Both the position numbers and the translations under genes were made by a program. The notes beneath the pieces were generated by a model, which was not told where the DNA came from, searched no databases, and was given only the letters and a program-made list of their open reading frames with translations. Below are positions 37,001 to 43,849 of a stretch of 64,000 nt of DNA, in pieces (within the stretch, counting starts at the first letter, position 1; every line of letters starts with the position of its first letter). The DNA comes from JBDTVS01 sp040007095 (GTDB lineage: Bacteria > Acidobacteriota > Vicinamibacteria > Vicinamibacterales > CAVVIG01): contig JBDTVS010000010.1 of NCBI GenBank assembly GCA_040007095.1, forward strand, positions 1 through 64,000. Direction: 5' to 3'.

Positions 37001-38349
37001 ATCCCGACCGTGTCCGCTGCGTCGTCGAACGGGTGAACACGACGACGGGTGCCGTCGTGGACAAGCAGGACATTCGGCTCAAGACCCTGAAACTCGCGCC
37101 GCTCGACGTGATTCATGCGCAGCAATCGACGGAAGACTCCCGGCTTTCGGAGCTGGAGCAGCGCATCCTGTTCCTGGCGCGGCGGAACGTGGCGCTGACC
37201 GCGACGCAAACGCTGCGGCTGAATCCATCGCGCGATCCCGCCTGGCCCTTGACGGACGTCAGTTGGTCGGAGTTCACCGAAGTGGTACGCGCGGCGCGTA
37301 ATCTGCTGGCGAGTGGACGGCCGTTGCGAGCGGGAGACGTCAATCTCGCCGAGGTTGCCGCCTCGCCGACGATTCTGGATGTGGCGAATCTGAAGGTCCG
37401 CGCGGACCGTGCGTTGGCCTCGCTCCGTCAATTGCAGACCACCTTGCAAACGGCCGTGAATGGCGCCACCCCCGCCACACTGGCGGCGCTGCGATCGGTG
37501 ATGCAGACGATCGCGGCCTTTGGCATCCCGGGCGCGATTCCGCTGTCGGCGGTCGGGGCGACCGACGCGGATCTGAAGACGCTCGTGTTTCAAGCGCGTT
37601 CCATCGAGCGCGAAGCGGCCGATCGCCTCGCGAAAGCCGATGCCACGACGGATTCTGCGGAACGGCTCAGGCATCTTTTCGGCGATGGCTTCGTGGCCCT
37701 GCCGCGTTTGCGTCCGCCGAATGCCGCCGAGATTCAGCGTGCTCTGGCCACGAGCACGGCTGTTCAGGACGGCGACCCGCTCGCCGTCGTCACGTTCCAT
37801 CAACGGATGGCGCGAGTTCGCGAAGGCGTCGCGCGCCTTGACGATGCCCTGCAGTACGCCGAAGCGCTCGGCAACGGCGATGCCCTCACGCTCCAGGTGG
37901 CGCAGCTGCCACAACGCGACGGCGACCGCTGGGTCGGTTTGCCGGCGAAGGCGGGCACGCCTATCCCGCCGGGCCGTTTGTCGCTGATTGTCCACACGCC
38001 CGAAGCCATCGATTTCACGCAACCGCTTGCCGGCCTGTTGATCGACGAGTGGGTTGAAGTCGTGCCCAATTCCACCGAAACCACCGGCGTGGTGTTTCAG
38101 TACAACCAGCCCGACTCGGTGGCGCCGCAGGCGATTCTCGTGGTCCCCCATCCCAACCCGCTCTTTCAGGCGTTCTGGACCATCCCGTGGCTTGTGCAGG
38201 TGCTGCGCGAGACGGTCGGCCTGGTGCATATGCGCGCCGTCACCCCGGATTTGCTGGATGAGACCTCGCACTATCTCCCAGCAGCGTATTTTGCCTTCAA
38301 CGCGGAAGACCATACGGTGTCAACCGACTTCTTCAAGGTGAAACTCTAA
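34078..38349 (+). CDS. Conserved giant protein of unknown function (cassette gene 4)
   Basis: 1423 residues. It starts MPEPLLLNGDRPLVLFPVRLETRF and has early conserved segments IRVFPDKIHVDTHEPELT and YGAERAAWVVRQLTPTNP. A middle part carries LRAGKQPYGVLPVTGLDLW and YAIRNIFGLFYTRELFEFLR, and the C-terminus has QYNQPDSVAPQAILVVPHPN. No nucleotide-binding, protease or membrane motif is visible. I chose ATG 34078 because it follows GAAGGA and the previous stop; the frame is open further upstream inside gene 3. The gene overlaps the next one by 1 bp (TAATG). It is one of the longest genes in the window and is intact. Confidence 0.72.
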   Translation: MPEPLLLNGDRPLVLFPVRLETRFFGQELRIRVFPDKIHVDTHEPELTADEVEWGKHFHTLLWSATTEEARKDAWRQLADRYGAERAAWVVRQLTPTNPTERPTKPPKFPSPPVRPDAQKNETWTRAPRTTVLPDQWIAKAFVQGIGEVTAAGNLIPDVLPVGPNPQTTPVPDNETLAIDDGMKWMVDFGEAERLGMALRLTLPPTAGPPRINLLLVFGVKRSLDSAASATRLKELIEAHKYTDGLSLVTQGTPTNNTEDTASGFTTDDPGHERSFRLILGEPQFHTGDGSTGDELSKALGLPPELLARTGNADAREQREARDMNRALWPATWGYYLEQMMGLGELNGQQPGAFPEADIDANLEYARQHFLDHVRAGGPLPTLRAGKQPYGVLPVTGLDLWGAVPEDGKLASRDDALMKVVRRLQDYWSVESRTASRMGNHADPDVDFKEVFAVDGLSTSYAIRNIFGLFYTRELFEFLRTPPPDEWNRVQRAQAMQALAFLAGLSGITPRASLTLCDPVRSGLNVPLVQSSSNADFTFNYIDQLLKAPNLDALLQHASIPAPFSLLYLLLRHSMMVEYANAAARALGRAPHLRAEPEHVRFTQLPMETPLDRITAAALHTGPAFTQPADTNVQDFRKSLDALKVMKTDKLSMLMRGTLDLSSHRLDAWVTSFATKRLKTMRQKDPAGVYLGGYGWVEDLQPGPPRAEVTAPPGEPGPVFGLRTDPGFVHAPSLDHAATVAVLRSGHLTRFGRTTDPQANPLAIDLSSERARTAQYLLDGVRSGQPLAALLGYRFERALHERGLDVFIDAFRFIAPIKSARVDEAGQPVEVVPANHVVDGLELVRQSKTPADRVTLFLFASNLARVPVPQVMNVELDALANSVDALSDALLAESTHHVVLGNPSRAAATLDALERGDAPPPELDVIRTPRSGSAFTHRVVALFPGAPAAIADWTATFRALAEPFLNAWAAKLLGNPDRVRCVVERVNTTTGAVVDKQDIRLKTLKLAPLDVIHAQQSTEDSRLSELEQRILFLARRNVALTATQTLRLNPSRDPAWPLTDVSWSEFTEVVRAARNLLASGRPLRAGDVNLAEVAASPTILDVANLKVRADRALASLRQLQTTLQTAVNGATPATLAALRSVMQTIAAFGIPGAIPLSAVGATDADLKTLVFQARSIEREAADRLAKADATTDSAERLRHLFGDGFVALPRLRPPNAAEIQRALATSTAVQDGDPLAVVTFHQRMARVREGVARLDDALQYAEALGNGDALTLQVAQLPQRDGDRWVGLPAKAGTPIPPGRLSLIVHTPEAIDFTQPLAGLLIDEWVEVVPNSTETTGVVFQYNQPDSVAPQAILVVPHPNPLFQAFWTIPWLVQVLRETVGLVHMRAVTPDLLDETSHYLPAAYFAFNAEDHTVSTDFFKVKL

Positions 38350-40064
38350 TGCCGTCCATCACCACCTGGTCGCGGTTGGAACCGAACGTCCGCGGCGCTT
38401 CACAGAGCGAAACCCTGAAGGCGCGGATCTACGATCCCCTCTGGCTGCTCGCCCGGCAGTGGCAGCTCGGTGAGTTGCAAGGGGACGACAGTGGCACGCC
38501 GGTGTCCGCGCGATTGCGCGCCGAGTGCGCCGAACTCACGCGCTACCTGCCGCAGAACGGCGCGGCCAAGCCGGTGAAGTTCGATCCGAAGAAGGCGCCG
38601 CTGGAAACGGTCGTCGAGCGCGAGGCGGTGCACCCCAAGCCGGGCGCGCTCGTGCGTCTGCGTGTGTCGGTCGAAGCCGGTCAGCAGTTCCTACGCGTCT
38701 TGGCGCGCGCGCCATTCGGCACGAAGTACCATCCAGGCTTCCTCGCGGCGTTTCCCTTGCCGACACGCAGCGCAGCGTTGGCGGCTGACGTTGATGGCGA
38801 AGCCCTGCGGTTCCTGGACGTGATGTCCGGCCGCGTTCCCGATGGCGTGAAGCTCTACACCGAGCTCAAGAAGAATCCGCTGCCCTCGGCGCCCACCATC
38901 GAACAACCGACTGATGGGCCAGCGTTCGCGGCCGCGCGCGACGCGTTCATTCTTTGGTATGAGGGATTGTTCAGCGAGCCAGCGGAACAGCCCGAAGCCT
39001 GGTCCTCGCAGCGGATGGAGTACGCCTTCTCCGTTGAAGCGCCAACCACGCCGCGAATGGTCCTGACGTCGGAGTACTACGAGGGCGATCTCGACTGGTA
39101 CGACTTCGATGTCAGGATGGGCGAAACGATTGGAGCCGATGCAGACCGGGTAGCGGGAATGAATCCGCTACCCATCGTCAGAACCATGATTCCCGCTCCG
39201 GCCACATATCGCGGCATGCCGGCGTCGCGGTGGTGGGAATTCGAAGATGCGTCGGTGAATTTTGGCGCGGTAGAAGCGGACCCGGACGATCTGGCCCGCA
39301 TGCTGCTGGTCGATTTCGCCATCACCTATGCCAACGACTGGTTCGTCATCCCAGTGGATCTGCCGGTCGGCTCGATCTGCAAAATCAACTCCCTGGTCAT
39401 CACGGATACATTCGGCGTCCGCACGCTGATTCCGTCCATCGACCAGTCTGCCCATCCCGCGTCGAGCCGCTGGCGGATGTTCAAGAACACCGGCAATTCG
39501 GACACTCCGACAAATCTATTCCTGGCGCCGACGCTGAAGCGCACGATGGAAAGCACACCGCTCGACGAGGTGCTGTTCCTGCGCGATGAAATGGCCAACC
39601 TCGCCTGGGGTGTCGAACGGATTGCCGAAGGCGTATCCGGCCGTCCACTGAATCGACGCGACGACGACCTCGCCCGACAGCGCCGCAACGAGCCCGCCAC
39701 GCCCGCACCCTCGAATGAGGGGGCACTGACGTGGCGGCTGTCGACAGAGGTCCCCGGCTACTGGATACCCCTCATCCCGGTTCAGATTCAGCCAGGCCAG
39801 AAGGCGATCCGTTTCCGCCGCGGCGCGACACTTCGTCAGGACGGCACCCTGAAACCCCAACCCGCCTTGAGTCAGATCCTGAAACCCAGCGCCGGCCCGC
39901 TCGACATCTTCGAAGAGGAGATTCCACGCGAAGGCTGCCGGGTCACCCGTTCCTATCAATACGCCCGCTGGTTCGACGGCAGCCCGTTACTGTGGATCGG
40001 CCGACGCAAGACGATCGGCCGCGGCGAAGGATCGAGCGGTCTGCGCTTTGACGTCGTGGAATAG
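38349..40064 (+). CDS. Conserved protein of unknown function (cassette gene 5)
   Basis: 571 residues. The N-terminus has the conserved block RIYDPLWLLARQWQLGELQGDDSG, reminiscent of a family of hypothetical proteins in other bacterial phyla (recollection). Further conserved patches are DVRMGETIG near 255, RWWEFEDASVNFG near 295 and WRMFKNTGNSDTPTNLFLAP near 375. No known domain or signal peptide. It starts within the stop of cassette gene 4 (TAATG), showing translational coupling. It is the last gene of the cassette; a receiver-domain chimera follows on the other strand after 39 bp. Confidence 0.72.
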   Translation: MPSITTWSRLEPNVRGASQSETLKARIYDPLWLLARQWQLGELQGDDSGTPVSARLRAECAELTRYLPQNGAAKPVKFDPKKAPLETVVEREAVHPKPGALVRLRVSVEAGQQFLRVLARAPFGTKYHPGFLAAFPLPTRSAALAADVDGEALRFLDVMSGRVPDGVKLYTELKKNPLPSAPTIEQPTDGPAFAAARDAFILWYEGLFSEPAEQPEAWSSQRMEYAFSVEAPTTPRMVLTSEYYEGDLDWYDFDVRMGETIGADADRVAGMNPLPIVRTMIPAPATYRGMPASRWWEFEDASVNFGAVEADPDDLARMLLVDFAITYANDWFVIPVDLPVGSICKINSLVITDTFGVRTLIPSIDQSAHPASSRWRMFKNTGNSDTPTNLFLAPTLKRTMESTPLDEVLFLRDEMANLAWGVERIAEGVSGRPLNRRDDDLARQRRNEPATPAPSNEGALTWRLSTEVPGYWIPLIPVQIQPGQKAIRFRRGATLRQDGTLKPQPALSQILKPSAGPLDIFEEEIPREGCRVTRSYQYARWFDGSPLLWIGRRKTIGRGEGSSGLRFDVVE

Positions 40065-40103
40065 CGACGGACACTCCTCGCCGGGCCTGGGGAGATTCGA
40101 GCA

Positions 40104-41441
40104 CTACTGGTCGAGCGCTTCGCGAATCTTACGCCCGAGTGTGGCCGAGGTGAACGGTTTGTGCAGGAACGCGATCCCTGGTGTCAGGACGCCGTGGTGA
40201 GCAATCGCTTCTTCCGTGTACCCTGACATGCAGATCACCTTCAGCCCGGGCCGTCGACTACGGAGCTGCTCGATCAACTCGGGTCCACTGATCCCCGGCA
40301 TCACGACGTCGGTCAAAATCACGTCGATGGACGCGTGCTGGTCGAATACATGGAGGGCCTCGTTCGCGTTCGAGGCGACGAGGACCTGGTAGCCCTGCAC
40401 CTCCAGCAGCCTCGTGGTCAACTCGCGGAGGTCCTCCACATCTTCAACGACGAGCATTGACTCTCCCCCGTGCTGGGGTCGAGCCACGAGGGATGGCGCA
40501 TCGACGACTCGCCCTTCGGCGTTGGCTCTCGAGAAATACACCGTGAACGACGTCCCCTTGCCGACCTCGCTGTACACGGCGACGCTCCCACCGCTGCGAG
40601 TGACGATGCCGTGGATGGTAGAAAGACCGAGCCCCGTGCCTTTGCCTGGCGGTTTGGTGGTGTAAAACGGCTCAAACAGGTGCGACTGCACGTCTGGTGT
40701 CATGCCGGTGCCCGTATCAGAAACGGTCAACGCGACGAACGCCCCCGGTGTGACCGAGAAGTGGGTGGACGCGTCGTGCTCGTCGAGTTCGACGTTCGCG
40801 GTCTCGATCGTCAAGACTCCGCCCGACGGCATCGCGTCCCGCGCGTTGACCGCCAGATTCAGGACGATTTGCTCCACTTGCCCGCGATCGGCCTGCACTG
40901 AGAGCGCGGCTCCGCTGTAGGCCAGCACCAAGATGGCGCTCGCGAGCGCGGAGACCGGGAGGCGCGGCAGGAACCACTGGTGAATTGCGGAGGCGGAGAG
41001 GAGCGCCGTCAGCCCGCACGTCGGGATCCATCCCCACCAGTACGACACGCCCGTCAGGTTGCCGAGGACAGGCGCATAAGGCCGGAAGGCCTCTCCACAT
41101 GTGGCGGCGACCCCCCCGACGCGGTTGGGCCACATCAGCACCAATTCTGTCCACCCTGGCAGCGCCGCCCAGCTGAGGAGAAGGCCGATGACCAGGAGCG
41201 GCACGGCGGCGGTGCCCTGACCGGGGATGCTCCCTTGTCCGGCGACGAGCGCGCCGATCAGGAACAGGCTCTGGCTGCTGCCACCCATCGCCAGCGCAGT
41301 CGTGCCAACCCAACCAATCCTGCGCGGGTGCGACAGGACGGTCACCTGCTCCGGTGCGGGGGTGGGGGGAGAGTCCGCGGCGCCTCCAGGGTTGGGTTCC
41401 CCACCCACAGGCGCGTGAAGTCGCCCGCGCGACAACTTCAA
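40104..41441 (-). CDS. Chimera: APC-permease-like N-half fused to HATPase plus receiver
   Basis: 445 residues, TTG start. Residues about 35-175 read like the first transmembrane helices of an APC-family amino-acid permease (RRIGWVGTTALAMGGSSQSLF, WAALPGWTELVLMWPNRVGG, YWWGWIPTCGLTALLSAS). At about residue 178 the sequence switches to a kinase: SVQADRGQVEQIVLNLAVNARDAMP (N box), DTGTGM and GKGTGLGLS (G boxes), then a receiver with LTDVVMPG and HKPF. The phospho-accepting HisKA segment is absent, so autophosphorylation in cis is impossible. It is either a genuine gene fusion or a recombination/assembly artefact. I infer that the junction is near 40905-40920. Confidence 0.7.
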   Translation of the reverse strand: MKLSRGRLHAPVGGEPNPGGAADSPPTPAPEQVTVLSHPRRIGWVGTTALAMGGSSQSLFLIGALVAGQGSIPGQGTAAVPLLVIGLLLSWAALPGWTELVLMWPNRVGGVAATCGEAFRPYAPVLGNLTGVSYWWGWIPTCGLTALLSASAIHQWFLPRLPVSALASAILVLAYSGAALSVQADRGQVEQIVLNLAVNARDAMPSGGVLTIETANVELDEHDASTHFSVTPGAFVALTVSDTGTGMTPDVQSHLFEPFYTTKPPGKGTGLGLSTIHGIVTRSGGSVAVYSEVGKGTSFTVYFSRANAEGRVVDAPSLVARPQHGGESMLVVEDVEDLRELTTRLLEVQGYQVLVASNANEALHVFDQHASIDVILTDVVMPGISGPELIEQLRSRRPGLKVICMSGYTEEAIAHHGVLTPGIAFLHKPFTSATLGRKIREALDQ

Positions 41442-42121
41442 GCCAGCTTCACCGGGTCGCGCCAGTTCGTCTTCACGCGTTCGCCCGCTTCACGGGCACC
41501 AACGTTCGGGACCACGACATCGCACCTCGCAGCAAGCGCGGTCGGCTCCAGATTGCGCCGGATAGAGCCTCCGCCCCGCCACGTCGCAAACCCCTACACT
41601 GCGTGGAAGATCCGAGCTGTTTCACCAGTCTCCGGACGAATCTGATCGGTTGGCGATCTCACCCATGTGACTACGGCAGCGCAGTTTCCGGCCCAGTATA
41701 GAGCTCGATGAATCTCCGCTTTGCGCAGTGAATTCAGACGTCGGCCTTCAGCGTGCGGAGAAGGCGCCGCGGGAATCCACGCCAGCACGGCGGTGTAGTG
41801 ATACGGTACATTCGTCTGGCTCGGGCGTGACTTCCCCGCCACATACGGCTTCAGCCGGACCGTTCCTTAATGTTTTTTGCGATCCCTGAGTGGCCGGATC
41901 CTTGCGATGACATCGATTGTTCGGTCACGCAAGCGCGGGCACGGGCGTCGTTCTCAGCGCGCGGGCCGGATGCCGCGCCCAAGTGCAGCTCGCCGACGGG
42001 CGACGCTGGATGGTGCCGCAAGGGTAGCTACGTCGCACAAGGGTGGAGGCGGTGCCGCCGGCGCCGGAAACCACGAAGACGGTCCTAACGCCGTCGCCCG
42101 GAAGGTTGACAGGAGCACATC
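41442..42121. other. 680 bp mostly non-coding, with a sigma54-type promoter
   Basis: No convincing gene. Short frames on both strands lack family patterns; a minus-strand stretch near 41440-41500 reads AREAGERVKTNWRDPVKLA but is cut off and may be debris. The only clear signal is the sigma54-like promoter at 41891-41906, which reads toward the small gene at 42122. Confidence 0.45.
41891..41906 (+). promoter_or_regulatory. Sigma54 promoter candidate (TGGCCG-N5-TTGCG)
   Basis: GG at 41892-41893 and GC at 41904-41905 are exactly 12 bp apart, the defining sigma54 spacing. It reads toward the small protein at 42122; expected start near 41916. Confidence 0.6.
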
Positions 42122-42283
42122 GTGAGCAAGAAGTTCATTCTCGGCCAGGCCGACCTCCGCATGATCGTCCCCATCGCCCTGCTCGTCGCCGCGGCGGCCG
42201 TCCTCAGCGCCCAGACCCTGCAGGTTCCCTCCGTCCTCGTCCCGTATCCCGGCTACGGCGTGTGGGCCTCCTGGGCCAAGTGA
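42122..42283 (+). CDS. Small membrane-anchored protein
   Basis: 53 residues, GTG start with AGGAG 6 bp upstream. MSKKFILGQADLRM is followed by one hydrophobic segment (IVPIALLVAAAAVLSA) and a short tail ending GYGVWASWAK. The start and a strong ribosome binding site make it likely real although it is too short for most gene-finders. It lies between the sigma54-like promoters at 41891 and 42630. No family recognised; a small inner-membrane stress protein is a reasonable guess only. Confidence 0.55.
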   Translation: MSKKFILGQADLRMIVPIALLVAAAAVLSAQTLQVPSVLVPYPGYGVWASWAK

Positions 42284-42512
42284 CCGGCCAGGTCTTCGTC
42301 CTTTTGACACGGGGCGAGCTTCGAAGTCGACCACCGAGGCGCAACTGATGACGCTGATCGGACCCATCTTCCGCACTATCGAACCGCGCGACCCGCTCGC
42401 ACCGGCACGAATTGCGCATGTGTAGGCGTTCATCGAATCGCCCCAGATACCGGTGAACGCGCCTGCTCCGAGGGCCGGGAACGCGATTGGGCGCTGACTC
42501 TTCCCCACAGCT

Positions 42513-42525
42513 GCGGAATATCCCC
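42513..42525. promoter_or_regulatory. Candidate enhancer-binding site (GCGGAATATCCCC)
   Basis: It lies about 117 bp upstream of the sigma54 promoter at 42630 and resembles the sites near 43817, 56560 and 63714. Proposed as a binding site for a sigma54 activator by similarity and position only. Confidence 0.4.
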
Positions 42526-42629
42526 CTGAAGCTGCCGTGAGGACCATGCGGGTTTTGGTCCACACCTGAAGGCCACTCGGGCCAGCCCGCCGCAAGAGCC
42601 GGTACGGCGTCCTCTGCCCTTTCAATCGA

Positions 42630-42645
42630 TGGCACATCCGATGCT
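42630..42645 (+). promoter_or_regulatory. Sigma54 promoter (TGGCAC-N5-ATGCT) for the Usp gene
   Basis: GG at 42631-42632 and GC at 42643-42644, 12 bp apart. The -24 block is the exact consensus; the -12 block differs only at one T. The Usp ATG lies 55 bp downstream of the -12 GC. Confidence 0.75.
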
Positions 42646-42699
42646 CTAGGTGAATTTGGCGCCCGTCACAACGCGAGGCGCTCTTCTCGGAGGTGCTCA

Positions 42700-43190
42700 A
42701 TGATCCGCATCCAGAACGTGCTCGTCGCCACGGACTTCAGCGAAGCGGCCGACGCAGCCCTCGCCTACGGAAGAGAGATCGCCCGGACGTTCGGCGGGAC
42801 GCTCCACGTCCTCCACGTCGTCGGCAACGTCTATACGCACTTTGGCGGAGAGTCGTATACGGCCGTGTTGCCCGACCTGCAGCGCGACATCGAGGATGCC
42901 GCCCGCAATCAACTCGAAGCGGTGCTCGACGAGGAGGACCGCACTGCTTTGAACGCCAAGCCGGTCGTCATATCCGCCATCAGCACGCCGGCGGCGATTG
43001 TCGATTACGCTCGGGAGAACACAATCGATCTCATCGTCATCGGCACGCACGGGCGGCGATCAGCCACCTCCTCATGGGCAGCGTCGCGGAGCGCGTGGTG
43101 CGAACGGCCGCGTGTCCGGTGTTGACGGTCCATCATCCCGAGCATGGATTCATCCAGCCAGACGCGCTCGTCGCTGTCGCGCGCGCCTGA
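42700..43190 (+). CDS. Universal stress protein with an apparent frameshift
   Basis: The frame from ATG 42700 gives MIRIQNVLVATDFSEAADAALAYGREIA and IDLIVIGTHGR, a typical UspA fold, but then continues as RSATSSWAASRSAW to a stop at 43125. The adjacent frame, from about 43060, continues correctly as ISHLLMGSVAERVVRTAACPVLTVHH to 43190. One base is missing near 43058 in the GTHGRGG-type loop that contacts the nucleotide. Either the gene is broken or the assembly lost a base; read through, the protein would be about 163 residues. Driven by a sigma54-type promoter. Confidence 0.82.
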
Positions 43191-43333
43191 CACCTTGCGA
43201 CCACTGCAAGGCCCCCGAGGCGGGTGGCCTTGCGGGACAGGTCTCCGGCCGGTCCTTCGTCAATTCCCGCAGAACGCGCAAGTTCCAGCTGCAGGGGAGA
43301 TCCGGCGTCTGGCCGTGCGTCGGGTGGAACGCG

Positions 43334-43774
43334 TCAATGCGGGCGTGTGGCGTGTGCCTCGAGAACGAGCCGGGCGATCGCGTGTACGTCGAAGGGCTTC
43401 GACGCCACCTGGTAGGCACCAAGGCGGAGCGCATCCTCGACCATTTCCGGCGTGCCGAACGCCGTCATCATGATCACGACGGCTTGGGGCGTCAGCCGGC
43501 TGATCGCGCCGAGCAGCACCAGCCCGTTCGAATCCGGCAGGTGGTAGTCGAGCAGCACGACGTCGAAGGGTTCGGCGCTCCGCAGCAACTCAAGAGCGGC
43601 GGCGCCGTCGCCGGCCTCCGCGACTCGATGCCCGTCTTCCGCGAGCGTCTCCGTCAAGGACCAGCGGATGAGCGATTCGTCATCCACAACCAGCACATGG
43701 AGCGACCGGGGGTCTGACACTCCCCCCTTGATAGGTGACACAGTTTCGACCAACGTCTTCAAGAAGCACGCCAC
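43334..43774 (-). CDS. Stand-alone response-regulator receiver protein
   Basis: 146 residues. A single receiver domain: VLVVDDES acidic pocket, phospho-acceptor Asp in VVLLDYHLPDSNG, Thr/Ala switch in MMTAFG and Lys in VASKPFD. No output domain follows. The receiver core begins about 25 residues in and the GTG start at 43774 has no clear ribosome binding site, so a later start is possible. It follows the NtrC-type regulator (stop 43850) by 75 bp on the same strand and probably ends the HK-regulator-receiver transcription unit. Confidence 0.85.
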   Translation of the reverse strand: MACFLKTLVETVSPIKGGVSDPRSLHVLVVDDESLIRWSLTETLAEDGHRVAEAGDGAAALELLRSAEPFDVVLLDYHLPDSNGLVLLGAISRLTPQAVVIMMTAFGTPEMVEDALRLGAYQVASKPFDVHAIARLVLEAHATRPH

Positions 43775-43816
43775 GACGGGACCAGGGAAAAACGAGAGGA
43801 TGCAACGCTGGAGAAA

Positions 43817-43847
43817 GGGACTATTCCGCCCGGACGGGGAAATTCCC
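43817..43847. promoter_or_regulatory. Adjacent palindromic sites (GGGACTATTCCGC; GGGAAATTCCC)
   Basis: Two overlapping-style motifs: 43817-43829 (the reverse reads GCGGAATAGTCCC, close to the site at 42513) and a perfect GGGAAATTCCC palindrome at 43837-43847. They sit upstream of the receiver gene. Proposed activator sites only by similarity. Confidence 0.4.
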
Positions 43848-43849
43848 GA

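Larger units (their letters stand above)
42284..42699. other. 416-bp regulatory region upstream of the Usp gene
   Basis: No gene seen. It contains the palindrome-like site at 42513-42525 and the sigma54 promoter at 42630-42645, both oriented toward the Usp gene. Confidence 0.5.

Noticed and set aside
35535..38313. Long open frames over the giant cassette gene (588 codons plus strand, 593 codons minus strand)
   Set aside because: Both lie in other frames of the same coding DNA, with Arg-rich composition and no motif; the cassette gene has ribosome binding site and coupling support.
24587..40064. The cassette as a contractile injection system or phage tail
   Set aside because: No sheath, tube, baseplate spike, AAA+ ATPase or tape-measure pattern could be recognised among the five proteins, so this label is unsupported.
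43750..43774. TGGCGTGCTTCTTGAA overlapping the receiver-gene start as a sigma54 promoter
   Set aside because: GA stands in place of the -12 GC and the sequence overlaps the annotated start codon, so I do not count it.
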